Shown here: piece by piece, positions 1 through 8,059 of the stretch
Numbering within the stretch: the stretch's first letter is position 1
Layout of the letters: every line of letters begins with the position of its first letter
Origin: Terasakiella sp033100395
GTDB lineage: Bacteria > Pseudomonadota > Alphaproteobacteria > Rhodospirillales > Terasakiellaceae
Direction: 5' to 3'
NCBI RefSeq assembly: GCF_033100395.1
Contig: NZ_JAWLVJ010000011.1
Span: 62,001-126,000, forward strand
Length of the DNA stretch: 64,000 nt
Translations under genes and position numbers: made by a program
The notes under the pieces: model-generated
What the model was told of the DNA's origin: nothing
What the model saw: only the letters and a program-made list of their open reading frames with translations
Databases searched by the model: none

Positions 1-77
1 TGTCTGAGGCGACTTTTGAAAAGGCACCGTATTTCTCAATGATTATTGTCCATAAACGCGGCGAGGCGTGGAAATGA
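1..77 (+). CDS. cobI: Precorrin-2 C20-methyltransferase, C-terminal end (partial)
   Basis: The open frame enters from the left edge and stops with TGA at 75-77. The 24 visible residues include the stretch APYFSMIIVHKRG, which resembles the C-terminus of CobI/CbiL, the S-adenosylmethionine-dependent enzyme that methylates C20 of precorrin-2 in cobalamin synthesis. The stop overlaps the start of the next gene (ATGA-like junction at 74-77), so the two are translationally coupled. The identity rests on a short tail and on its position directly before the cobJ fusion and cobM, so it is probable and not certain. Confidence 0.6.
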   Translation, partial: SEATFEKAPYFSMIIVHKRGEAWK

Positions 78-1888
78 ATACTCAATCCCCTGTAATCCTG
101 TGTCTGAGCACAGGCGGTTATCAATTGGCAACAGAGCTTGCCGCCCAGATGGATGATGTTGAAATCCACGGCCTGAAAAAACGTCTGCCCGATTGCGCCA
201 TCACCTTTGAAAACACCATTGCCCATGTGCAGTCGCTGTTTCGTTCCGGGCGTCCCATTATCGGGATTTGTGCAAGCGGCATCCTGATCCGCGCCTTGGC
301 CCCGTTGCTGGCCGATAAATGGAAAGAGCCCCCTGTTGTGGCTGTGGCGGAAGATGCATCCTGTGCTGTACCGCTTTTGGGTGGACATCATGGTGCGAAC
401 GAACTTTCGCGCTGGATTGCTGATATCCTTGAAGGTGCGGCAGCTGTAACGACAGCGGGTGAGCTGAACTTCGGTGTCGCCTTGGATGAACCGCCACGCG
501 GCTGGCGCATTGCCAATCCGGATAATGCTAAAGACATTGCGGCTGCTTTGCTGAATGACGATCCTGTTGCGCTGGAAACAGAAGCGGGTGAGACAAAATG
601 GCTGGATGAAAAAGGCCTGTCTTTTGTGGAAGACGGTTTCCCGCGCATTCGTGTTTCTGATCGTGCTGTTGAACCGGATGGTAATGAATTGCTCTACCAT
701 CCACCAGTTCTTGCCTTGGGTGTAGGCTGTGAACGTGACTGTCCGGCCGATCATTTGATTGAACATGCTTTGTCCACACTGCAGAGCGCTGGCCTGTCTG
801 CGAAGTCTGTAGCTTGTGTGGTTTCCGTGGATGTGAAAGCCAATGAAGCCGCTGTGCATGCGCTGGCTGATGCCTTGGGTGTGCCTGCGCGTTTCTTCAC
901 TCCACAAGAATTGGACGCCCAGCATCCGCGCTTGAAAAATCCATCTGATGTGGTTTACGCTGAAGTCGGCTGTCACGGTGTGGCAGAAGGTGCGGCACTG
1001 GCTGCTGTTGGCGGTCTGGGTGAACTGGTTGTTGAAAAACAAAAGACAGATAAAGCCACTTGTGCCATTGGTCGCAGCCCGGTTGATATTCAGCCGGAAG
1101 CCGTCGGTCGTCAGCAAGGGTATCTGTCTGTCATCGGTATTGGACCGGGTTCAGACGAATGGCGATCCCCACAGGCCACACAGGCTTTGCGTGATGCAAC
1201 CGATGTGGTGGGCTACGGCCTCTACCTTGATTTGGTGGAAGATTTGATCGTAGGCAAGGATCGTCATGAAAGTGGTCTTGCAAACGAAGAAAAACGCGCG
1301 CGTATCGCCCTTGATCTGGCGGCAGAAGGCAAGCGGGTTTGCTTGGTCTGTTCCGGGGATGCCGGAATTTATGCGTTGGCCACACTGGCGTTCGAGCTGT
1401 TGGATAAAGAGGACAAGCCGGAATGGAACCGCCTCAAGATCGACGTGGCACCAGGGATTTCTGCGTTGCAGGCTTGTGCCGCACGCATTGGTGCCCCGAT
1501 CAACCATGATTTCTGCACGATCTCGCTTTCTGATCTGCTGACACCTTGGGATGACATTCAGCGTCGTTTGAAAGCGGCGGCTGACGGTGATTTTGTTGTG
1601 GCCTTCTATAACCCGCGTTCCAAACGTCGCGTGACACAGATTGAAAAAGCACGCGATATCCTGCTGACGGGGCGTCCGGCTGAAACGCCTGTTGTCCTTG
1701 GTCGTAATCTCGGTCGTGCAACAGAGACGCTGGAAGTGATTACACTGGGTGAGCTGACATCGGATCATGCCGACATGCTGACCATGGTTCTGGTGGGTTC
1801 AAGCCAAAGCCGGGTGATTGATCGTGGTGTCAATACGTGGGTTTACACGCCACGTGGATATGAAAAGAAAATGAAGGTGTCCTCATGA
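74..1888 (+). CDS. cobJ: CbiG-CobJ fusion: cobalt-precorrin-5A hydrolase-like / precorrin-3B C17-methyltransferase
   Basis: This 604-residue protein joins two cobalamin-pathway activities. Residues about 1-120 match a CbiG N-terminal domain, and about 210-340 the CbiG C-terminal/CobE domain (motif LALGVGCERDCP). From about 352 to the end is a tetrapyrrole methylase of CobJ/CbiH type, starting at YLSVIGIGPGS with the glycine-rich SAM-site loop. CobJ methylates C17 with ring contraction; CbiG opens the lactone ring in the anaerobic route. ATG at 74 is preferred over GTG at 68 because it overlaps the cobI stop. The stop overlaps cobM by 4 nt. Such fusions are known in alphaproteobacteria; which route operates here cannot be told from this window. 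Confidence 0.9.
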   Translation: MNTQSPVILCLSTGGYQLATELAAQMDDVEIHGLKKRLPDCAITFENTIAHVQSLFRSGRPIIGICASGILIRALAPLLADKWKEPPVVAVAEDASCAVPLLGGHHGANELSRWIADILEGAAAVTTAGELNFGVALDEPPRGWRIANPDNAKDIAAALLNDDPVALETEAGETKWLDEKGLSFVEDGFPRIRVSDRAVEPDGNELLYHPPVLALGVGCERDCPADHLIEHALSTLQSAGLSAKSVACVVSVDVKANEAAVHALADALGVPARFFTPQELDAQHPRLKNPSDVVYAEVGCHGVAEGAALAAVGGLGELVVEKQKTDKATCAIGRSPVDIQPEAVGRQQGYLSVIGIGPGSDEWRSPQATQALRDATDVVGYGLYLDLVEDLIVGKDRHESGLANEEKRARIALDLAAEGKRVCLVCSGDAGIYALATLAFELLDKEDKPEWNRLKIDVAPGISALQACAARIGAPINHDFCTISLSDLLTPWDDIQRRLKAAADGDFVVAFYNPRSKRRVTQIEKARDILLTGRPAETPVVLGRNLGRATETLEVITLGELTSDHADMLTMVLVGSSQSRVIDRGVNTWVYTPRGYEKKMKVSS

Positions 1889-2649
1889 CCGTTTACTTTA
1901 TTGGTGCAGGCCCCGGGGCCCCTGATCTGATCACCGTTCGTGGTCTGAATATCGTTAAAACGGCGCCTGTGTGCCTTTATGCAGGCTCGCTGGTACCAGA
2001 AGAAATTGTTGCGCAGGCCGAAAAGGCAGAGGTGGTAACCGACACTGCCCCCATGCATCTGGATGAAATCATTACTGAGATCGAAAAGGCGCATGAAAAA
2101 GGGCAGGATGTGGCCCGCGTTCATTCCGGTGATCCTTGTCTTTATGGGGCAATTGCGGAACAGATGCGCCGCCTTGATGCATTGGGCATTGATTATGAAG
2201 TGGTACCCGGTGTGTCTGCTTATGCAGCCGCATCAGCTGCGCTTAAGAAAGAACTGACCCTGCCGGATGTGTCGCAATCGATCATTCTGACACGCACAGC
2301 CGTTCGATCTTCCAAGATGCCGAACAATGAAGATCTGGAAACATTTGCAAAGTCTGGCGCGACACTGGCGATCCATCTCTCAGTTAATAACCTGAAGCAT
2401 GTGGTCGATACGCTGTCGCCTTATTACGGCGAAGATTGCCCGGTTGTGGTGGCCTATCGCGTCAGCTGGCCGGATCAGGCCTTCATTCATGGGCAATTGA
2501 ATGACATCCGCGCCAAGGTCAAGGAAAGCGGCATTACCCGCACGGCCCTGATTTTGGTGGGCAAGGTGTTGGCGACAGAAGATTTTACCGACAGCAAACT
2601 TTATGACGTGGACCATACCCACGTGCTTCGTGAAAAGAACAAGTCCTAA
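1885..2649 (+). CDS. cobM: Precorrin-4 C11-methyltransferase
   Basis: This 254-residue enzyme uses SAM to methylate C11 of precorrin-4 in corrin-ring synthesis. It has the tetrapyrrole methylase fold with the N-terminal loop FIGAGPGAPDLITVRG, a second conserved segment RVHSGDPCLYGAI at about residues 78-90, and VVPGVSAYAAASA at about 108-120. Its length is usual for CobM/CbiF. It starts inside the stop of the preceding gene (ATGA at 1885-1888), so it belongs to the same operon, and it is the last gene of that operon. A solute-binding-protein relic on the other strand abuts its stop. Confidence 0.95.
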   Translation: MTVYFIGAGPGAPDLITVRGLNIVKTAPVCLYAGSLVPEEIVAQAEKAEVVTDTAPMHLDEIITEIEKAHEKGQDVARVHSGDPCLYGAIAEQMRRLDALGIDYEVVPGVSAYAAASAALKKELTLPDVSQSIILTRTAVRSSKMPNNEDLETFAKSGATLAIHLSVNNLKHVVDTLSPYYGEDCPVVVAYRVSWPDQAFIHGQLNDIRAKVKESGITRTALILVGKVLATEDFTDSKLYDVDHTHVLREKNKS

Positions 2650-2850
2650 CGATAGCTATCCCATATGGATTGGCAGGTGCTGTTATACCGGATCAGGCGT
2701 AAGCCCCGGTTAAAATCGGCAACGATCTGATCCATATGGGGTTTGTTTTGTGAAAAGCACAGGGAATAGGGCTGGGTTTCCGGTTCTTCCTATTGCAGTT
2801 CCATGGTTGTTTGCATCAGTGACAGCACATAAAGGATGATGTCGATATTA
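2646..2850 (-). pseudogene. Relic of a family-3 extracellular solute-binding protein
   Basis: Read on the minus strand, 2789 down to 2646 encodes 47 residues before a TAG stop. They include PYSLCFSQNKPHMDQIVADF, followed by NRGLRLI and ending in IWDSYR. This is the pattern of the C-terminal end of periplasmic SBP_bac_3 proteins (a PYY-AFSK strand, then a helix with FN-GL, then a terminal Y-x-I-x-x-K/R-Y). An in-frame TAG at 2790-2792 interrupts the frame, the codons before it are not recognisable, and there is no start codon or signal peptide. I read it as a decayed gene copy. It resembles in type, though not closely in sequence, the two intact proteins at 53326-54910. Confidence 0.45.
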
Positions 2851-2914
2851 ATGCCGTGAATTTAACGTAAAACCTGCGTATTTTTACTTAAAAATTGATA
2901 GGCAATCTTGGTAC

Positions 2915-2943
2915 TTGATTTTACAACCCACGTTGCTGATAAT
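2915..2943 (+). promoter_or_regulatory. Candidate sigma-70 promoter for the chemoreceptor gene
   Basis: TTGATT at 2915-2920 and GATAAT at 2938-2943 are separated by exactly 17 nt, about 130 nt before the chemoreceptor start. The surrounding stretch 2793-3076 is AT-rich and holds no gene that I can support. This is a match by eye only. Confidence 0.4.
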
Positions 2944-3076
2944 TAATGTTCAGTCATATTGGTCTAGCGGGGACCGGTTTTAGGCGTTAGGCCTAGCTGA
3001 GACGATATACATTTTTAAGCTTTTTGAAGACGGTAATGGGGATTCTCGTGTTCAAAAGATGAGGTGTGTTTGTCAC

Positions 3077-4831
3077 ATGCGTGAGATTGAATTTGATGCC
3101 CAGTTTGGGCAGGGACTTTGCGAAATTTTAGCCGCCGAACTTGGCTATATCTGTTCCTTTATGGGGAAAGATGGGGTCATTGTTGCTTCCAGTGTACGAG
3201 AACGTGTTGGTGCCATCCATGCCGGTGCCGCCAAAGTCATGTCCGGCGAGGTCGATGATATCAGTGTCACAGCAGAAGAAGCTGCCGCATCCGAAGGTAT
3301 GCTGGAAGGCTACAATAGTGCCATTGATATCATGGGCCAACGGGTTATTAATCTGGGGATCGCAGGGCCGTTAAACGAAGTGACCTCCATCGCACGTGTG
3401 GTGAAATACTGTGTGCAATCCATGTTGAAGGCTCAGGAAGTCGAAAAAGAAGTTGTGGGTGAATTTGCAACCCAGGCTTCCGTTCTGGGTATCAAAATTG
3501 TTGAAGTTGGCGGATCGCTGGAAGATGTGCGTGGCAAAGTGTCTAATCAGGACCAATTGCTGTCTGACCTTCAAACAGGCATTCAAAGTACATCCAAAAG
3601 CAATGAAAGCATTGTGCAGTCGGTGGGTGAAACCCTTGAAAGTGCCGAAGCCGCCGCGCATGAGGCCGAATCTTCACGCGAAACCATCAATGGGGCCTTA
3701 GGCCAAATTGAAAATTTGGCCAATATGGTGTCTGAAGGCAAAGCCTTGCTGATTGATCTGCAATCCGCCCTTGAACAGGTGGGGGAGGTGGCATCCGGCA
3801 TTCAAAAAATTGCCAGCAAGACAAACCTTCTGGCCCTAAACGCGACGATTGAAGCAGCGCGCGCAGGTGATGCGGGCAAAGGCTTTGCGGTGGTGGCAAG
3901 CGAGGTTAAGGAATTGGCCCATCAGACAAGCGTGGCCACCGAAGAAATTGATAAAACGCTGGATGATCTGAATGTAACGGCTGAAAAACTGATTGAACAG
4001 GGGGACCAAAGTGTCGCGCTTTCCACCACCGTGGGGGAAAGCACATCATCCATCGGTAGCACAATTTCATCCATTGAAGGATCCATCAAAGGCTTTGTGG
4101 ATCGCATGTCCTATATCAATGGGGATGCAACCGAAATCAGTTCTCAATCCAGTTCCCTGATCCATGAGATCAATCAGGCTGTGGATGGCCTGGGGGAATT
4201 TAATGGCGTGATTGAAAGTGCAACCGAACGTCTGGATGACTTGATGCTGACCGGTGAAAAACTGATCATGCTGACGGCAGAAACAGGCGTTGAAACCGAA
4301 CATAAACCCTATGTGGATTTTGCGGTAAAGGCGGCCCAAAAAGTCAGTGCTGCGTTTGACAATGCGGTTGATGATGGGGTGATCAGTCAGGCTGATTTGT
4401 TTAACGAGAATTATCAGGAAATTCCAGGTAGTAACCCAACGCAATTGATGACCAAATATACCGAATTCTGCGATCAGATCCTGCCGGATATTCAGGAAAC
4501 AGGTCTGGCATTCAGAGACAATGTTGTTTTCTGTGCCTGTGTGAATACCCAAGGGTATCTTCCGACCCATAACAATAAATTCTCGCAACCTCAAACTGAT
4601 GATCCGGTCTGGAATGAAGCCCATTGCCGCAACCGTCGCATCTTTGATGACCGTGTGGGCTTACATGCCGGGCAGAATGAAAAAGATTTTCTGGTTCAGA
4701 CCTATCGCCGCAAAATGGGTGGTGGGGAAGCTGTTTTGATGATCGATGCCTCTGCCCCAATCTATGTGAAAGGGCGCCATTGGGGTGGATTACGTTTGGC
4801 CTATATTCCGCAAAAAGTTGACGACTATTAG
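3077..4831 (+). CDS. Soluble methyl-accepting chemotaxis protein with diacid-type sensor domain
   Basis: This 584-residue chemoreceptor has no membrane segment, so it should sense cytoplasmic signals and pass them to CheA/CheW. Residues about 1-110 (GKDGVIVASS..ERVGAIHAGA..) resemble the sugar-diacid recognition domain of CdaR-type regulators. A long coiled-coil signalling region follows, whose hairpin tip contains KTNLLALNATIEAARAG at about residues 250-270. The last 150 residues (with DDPVWNEAHCRNRRIFDDRV and KGRHWGGLRLAY) form a C-terminal sensor-like domain that I know from magnetospirillum chemoreceptors. ATG 3077 is chosen over ATG 3059 because GAGGTG lies about 10 nt before it. The stop overlaps the convergent tag gene by 4 nt. 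Confidence 0.85.
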   Translation: MREIEFDAQFGQGLCEILAAELGYICSFMGKDGVIVASSVRERVGAIHAGAAKVMSGEVDDISVTAEEAAASEGMLEGYNSAIDIMGQRVINLGIAGPLNEVTSIARVVKYCVQSMLKAQEVEKEVVGEFATQASVLGIKIVEVGGSLEDVRGKVSNQDQLLSDLQTGIQSTSKSNESIVQSVGETLESAEAAAHEAESSRETINGALGQIENLANMVSEGKALLIDLQSALEQVGEVASGIQKIASKTNLLALNATIEAARAGDAGKGFAVVASEVKELAHQTSVATEEIDKTLDDLNVTAEKLIEQGDQSVALSTTVGESTSSIGSTISSIEGSIKGFVDRMSYINGDATEISSQSSSLIHEINQAVDGLGEFNGVIESATERLDDLMLTGEKLIMLTAETGVETEHKPYVDFAVKAAQKVSAAFDNAVDDGVISQADLFNENYQEIPGSNPTQLMTKYTEFCDQILPDIQETGLAFRDNVVFCACVNTQGYLPTHNNKFSQPQTDDPVWNEAHCRNRRIFDDRVGLHAGQNEKDFLVQTYRRKMGGGEAVLMIDASAPIYVKGRHWGGLRLAYIPQKVDDY

Positions 4832-5424
4832 GTCTGTTTGTGATTAATCACCTGTTTTTGCAATTCGCATGTCTTTTGATACTGCGGACAGGTGACCACA
4901 TGGTCGTTCACCATCCCGACGGCCTGCATATAGGCGTAAACAGTCGTTGTGCCGATAAACTTGAAACCGCGTTTTTTTAAATCCTTGCTGATCTTGTCTG
5001 AGAGTTCTGTTTTGGAAGGGACCTCGGCCAAGGATTGACATTTATTGTCGAGGGGTTCGAAATCGACGAAGGACCAGATGTATTTATTGAAGCTACCGAA
5101 CTCGTTTTGCACTTTTTGCATGGCACGCGCATTGTTTAATGTTGCGGCGATTTTCTGGCGATGACGCACGATGGCCGGATTTTGCAGCATGTCTTCAATC
5201 ACACTGTCATCCAGGGCAGCGACTGCATCAATATCAAAGCCTAAAAAGACCTCGCGGTAGCCTTCGCGCTTGGCAAGGATCGTGGTCCAGCTCAGGCCAG
5301 ATTGCGCGCTTTCCAGCGTGATCATTTCAAAATGTTTGTTATCGTCAAAGACGGGAACGCCCCATTCTTCGTTATGATATTGCAGGTCAAGTTTGGTTTT
5401 GGTCGCCCAGGTGCAGGGTGTCAT
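4828..5424 (-). CDS. tag: DNA-3-methyladenine glycosylase I
   Basis: This 198-residue base-excision-repair enzyme removes 3-methyladenine from alkylated DNA. The family's zinc-binding residues are present at the expected places: Cys4 and His17 near the N-terminus (MTPCTWA...LQYHNEEWG) and the HxxxC pair in HVVTCPQY near the C-terminus. The core motif ESAQSGLSWTTILAKRE is also intact. Length is normal for Tag. It is convergent with the chemoreceptor gene and may be co-transcribed with the channel gene upstream (25-nt gap). Confidence 0.95.
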   Translation of the reverse strand: MTPCTWATKTKLDLQYHNEEWGVPVFDDNKHFEMITLESAQSGLSWTTILAKREGYREVFLGFDIDAVAALDDSVIEDMLQNPAIVRHRQKIAATLNNARAMQKVQNEFGSFNKYIWSFVDFEPLDNKCQSLAEVPSKTELSDKISKDLKKRGFKFIGTTTVYAYMQAVGMVNDHVVTCPQYQKTCELQKQVINHKQT

Positions 5425-5449
5425 TTGGGGGATGCTTTCTTAAACAGGA

Positions 5450-6412
5450 TTAATCAGGAAGGCAGACTTTGCCTTTAAAGAGTGCAAGCAAGGTGCGCAC
5501 GAATAAAAAGGAGATGATGGCGAAGGTTGCGAGATATAGGGCTTGAGCAGCGTAACTGAACCATTCCAATTCGGTCAGCTTGCTCATGATAAAGGTCGCA
5601 CTGGTAAAGGCCGTCAGTGGGAAGGTGAAGGCCCAGGATGCCATGGAGAATTTCAGGCGCGCCAGCTTGTGAATACGGCTGAGCAACAGAAAGAAGAAGA
5701 AGGCTGCCCAGTAATAGATCAAACGTCCCATGATATCGAGTTCGCCTGTCAATTGGATGTAAGACACAAACCCGATGGAGGGGGGAGCCAGCAAGATAAA
5801 GAGGGTAGGCAGCAGTTTGTCAGCCAAGGCGGCATGAAACATCAGGCGGTTGATGATCAGGGTCAGCAGGATCATCCAGAATAAAATGCCCCAGGCAAAG
5901 AAGAACCAGGAAAGTTCTGCCGTTGCATGTTCGACACCGACCACGGGGACGATGATGTTTCCAACGGCAGGGATGAACCAGGCAGGGGTGCTGTGGATGA
6001 TTTCATAGCGCCCATGATCAATCCAGCTGTTGATGATCGCCATGGAGAGGAAGAACTGAAAGAAGGTTCCCGTTGCCCATAAAACAAACGATAGTCCTTC
6101 GTTAATAGGGAAGAAGGCAGCCCCCAATAACAACAGGCTAATGCTGGCGGCCGGAAAGAAGCTGATCTTGATGGGGTGAGACCAATCAGACAGGACGGCC
6201 TGCGGGTATTTCAGCGATTTCAGGGTGTAGGTCGCAAGGATGGCTAGATAGATGATCAGTGTGCCAAAGGCCATGGTCTGAAACAGGGTGCCATTCGGGC
6301 TGCCCAGCATCCAGCCCATCTCATAAGTCGCAATGGACAGGCCAGACAGGCCCATGGTCGTTGCGAACATGGTAATGGGGAAATGTTGTAGCCAGCCGGA
6401 TTGTTCTGACAT
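5450..6412 (-). CDS. TehA/SLAC1-family anion channel or tellurite-resistance/dicarboxylate transporter
   Basis: This is a 320-residue polytopic membrane protein with about ten hydrophobic segments, of the SLAC1/TehA superfamily. N-terminal features are GWLQHFPITMFATTMGLSGL and, further on, ILATYTLKSLKYP. Members move small anions or confer tellurite resistance; the substrate here cannot be told. ATG 6412 is preferred to ATG 6430 because AAGAGG lies about 7 nt upstream of it, while the earlier codon has a ribosome site too close to be used. No linked regulator is visible. It reads toward tag with a short gap. Confidence 0.8.
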   Translation of the reverse strand: MSEQSGWLQHFPITMFATTMGLSGLSIATYEMGWMLGSPNGTLFQTMAFGTLIIYLAILATYTLKSLKYPQAVLSDWSHPIKISFFPAASISLLLLGAAFFPINEGLSFVLWATGTFFQFFLSMAIINSWIDHGRYEIIHSTPAWFIPAVGNIIVPVVGVEHATAELSWFFFAWGILFWMILLTLIINRLMFHAALADKLLPTLFILLAPPSIGFVSYIQLTGELDIMGRLIYYWAAFFFFLLLSRIHKLARLKFSMASWAFTFPLTAFTSATFIMSKLTELEWFSYAAQALYLATFAIISFLFVRTLLALFKGKVCLPD

Positions 6413-6554
6413 CAGGGGCCTCTTTATCATCCTGAAATTTACGATAAATTACGTCGTAGTGATGTAAGGTATGATATTGACCCATGCATTGCGAATAATC
6501 AATCCATCACTTTTCTGTGAGATAACTACAGGTATGACGTTGAAAGCCGACCAC

Positions 6555-6590
6555 TAAAAAAGGAGCCTCCCGGAAAGGAGACTCCTTTTT
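6555..6590 (-). terminator. Rho-independent terminator of the F0 ATP synthase operon
   Basis: On the minus strand a run AAAAAGGAG pairs with CTCCTTTTT across a loop that itself contains a second GGAG/CTCC pairing. It lies about 25 nt after the atpF stop and ends in a T-run, as expected for the operon's terminator. Confidence 0.85.
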
Positions 6591-6614
6591 AATCGCGATT
6601 GTCGATTGATGTGC

Positions 6615-7148
6615 TTAGTTTTTGAGTTGTCCAGACAAATCAGAAATAGCACGATCGATCATAGCGTTGGCTTTCTGTGCAGAAATGTTGTCTGCCATCA
6701 GCTTTTCAGCTGCGGACAGGGCAACAGATGTTGCAAGAGCCTGTACTTCAGCGACAGCGGCGGCTTCAGCTTGTGCAATACGAGCTGTAGCAGCGGCTTC
6801 ACGACGCGTCAGTGCGTTCGCCAGATCGTCTTTCGACTTAGCTTCCAGGCGAGCTGCTTCGTCTTTCGCACGCTGCAGGATTTTAGCAGCTTCTTCTTCT
6901 GCTTCCTGTTGCTTGCGTTTGTAAGAAGCCAGCATTTCCTGTGCTTCTTCACGAAGTTTTTCAGCTTCGTCCAGCTGTGCTTTAATCGTTTCGGCGCGAT
7001 CGTCCAGTGCCGTGGCGAGCATACGCCCAACCGGTTTGGCAACAGCAACGATCAGAATGATGAAGGCCAAAGCAACCCAGAAAGTCGGGTCTGTATAGAA
7101 ACTACCTTCAGCGCCTGCGCCGGATGCGGCGTGTGCGACAGAAATCAT
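6615..7148 (-). CDS. atpF: ATP synthase F0 subunit b
   Basis: This 177-residue peripheral-stalk subunit of F1F0 ATP synthase has one N-terminal membrane helix (about residues 24-44, WVALAFIILIVAVAKPVG) and then a long charged, alanine-rich coiled coil that reaches F1. It is the last gene of the F0 operon. Its ATG overlaps the b' stop (TAATG). It probably forms a b/b' heterodimer. The F1 genes are not adjacent, which is the usual alphaproteobacterial arrangement. Confidence 0.95.
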   Translation of the reverse strand: MISVAHAASGAGAEGSFYTDPTFWVALAFIILIVAVAKPVGRMLATALDDRAETIKAQLDEAEKLREEAQEMLASYKRKQQEAEEEAAKILQRAKDEAARLEAKSKDDLANALTRREAAATARIAQAEAAAVAEVQALATSVALSAAEKLMADNISAQKANAMIDRAISDLSGQLKN

Positions 7149-7636
7149 TAGTTTGTCTCCATTGCTTTAGCAACAGCGGCGTCAACCGCTGCATCATCGA
7201 CAGCAACACCAGAAAGTTTTTCAACGGTTGCTTTCGCAACTTCGCCAGAAACCTCTTTGATGTTAGCGAGCGCCTTGTCTTTTGCTTCCGCGATACGTGC
7301 TTCAGCGGCTTCCAACTCTTTATTGAGTTTGGCAGCCAGCTCATCCTGCTTTTTAGCCTGTTCAGCGTTTGCAGCATCAAGAACGGCTTTCACCTCTTCC
7401 TGTGCTTTAGAACGTGCTTCAGCCAAAGAGCTTTCATAAGCAGCAGCAGCATCTTCTGCTTCTTGTTTCAAAGCAGCAGCTTTTGCCAGGTTATCGTCGA
7501 TACGTGTTTGACGCTCGTCCAGAACCTGAGCAATGCGCGGCAGCGCCACCTTAGCCATGATGAAATACATCGCTAAGAAGGTGATGACCAACCATACAAT
7601 TTGCGGGGCAAATGTGGTCACATCTAACTGTGGCAT
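7148..7636 (-). CDS. atpX: ATP synthase F0 subunit b'
   Basis: This 162-residue second peripheral-stalk subunit has a single N-terminal membrane helix (IVWLVITFLAMYFIMAKVAL) followed by a coiled coil rich in Ala, Glu and Lys. Paralogous b and b' genes are typical of phototrophs and alphaproteobacteria. The gene follows a hairpin-bearing gap after atpE and has a good ribosome site (AAGGAAGGAG). It overlaps the downstream b gene by one base. Also annotated elsewhere as atpG or atpF2. Confidence 0.95.
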   Translation of the reverse strand: MPQLDVTTFAPQIVWLVITFLAMYFIMAKVALPRIAQVLDERQTRIDDNLAKAAALKQEAEDAAAAYESSLAEARSKAQEEVKAVLDAANAEQAKKQDELAAKLNKELEAAEARIAEAKDKALANIKEVSGEVAKATVEKLSGVAVDDAAVDAAVAKAMETN

Positions 7637-7666
7637 ATTGCGCTCCTTCCTTAAGAAAGTTCAAAA

Positions 7667-7694
7667 GGTCACTGAAACGAAAAGGTCAGTGACC
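7667..7694 (-). promoter_or_regulatory. Intercistronic hairpin between atpE and the b' gene
   Basis: Perfect 8-bp arms GGTCACTG (7667-7674) and CAGTGACC (7687-7694) enclose a 12-nt loop. On the minus strand the stem is followed by a TTTTGAACTTTCTT stretch. It could act as a partial terminator or an mRNA-stabilising element that raises c-subunit output relative to b and b'. That role is inferred from position. Confidence 0.6.
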
Positions 7695-7719
7695 CTTGAA
7701 AACTTAGATTATCGACTTC

Positions 7720-7944
7720 TTAGGTGAAGAGGATAAGGAAAGAGATGAGCAGTGCGTACAGAGCAACCGCTTCAACAAGTGCGAAGCCAAGCATAGCCAG
7801 GCCGAATACTTGAGATTTAGCAGCAGGGTTGCGAGCAACAGAGCCGATAAGTGAAGAGAAGATGTTACCAATACCAGCACCAACACCAGAAAGGCCAATA
7901 ACAGCCAGACCAGCACCGATCATTTTAGCAGCAGCGAGTTCCAT
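7720..7944 (-). CDS. atpE: ATP synthase F0 subunit c (proteolipid)
   Basis: This 74-residue proteolipid forms the rotating c-ring. It has two membrane helices joined by the polar loop RNPAAKSQ. The proton-carrying carboxylate is the Glu in FALVEAVALYALLISF of helix 2. The start is ATG 7944 (MELAAAKMIGAGLAV), with AGGA about 10 nt upstream; a longer reading back to 8016 adds residues foreign to the family. It lies between atpB and b' in the F0 operon and is followed by the hairpin at 7667-7694. Confidence 0.97.
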   Translation of the reverse strand: MELAAAKMIGAGLAVIGLSGVGAGIGNIFSSLIGSVARNPAAKSQVFGLAMLGFALVEAVALYALLISFLILFT

Positions 7945-8059
7945 AGATCTAAGTCCTATATGAAAAGTAAAAATGAAAGACCGTGTGAGCCGAGCTTCGA
8001 CATTACCTGAAGTCAACAGCTCACCAGTCTTGCGAAAACCTATACTAAGTTGCTTAAGC

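Noticed and set aside
2660..2740. 11-bp inverted repeat CCCATATGGAT / ATCCATATGGG with a 59-nt spacer
   Set aside because: Considered as a mobile-element end or regulator site. It lies within the solute-binding-protein relic, each arm contains a self-palindrome CCATATGG, and no target duplication or transposase is present.
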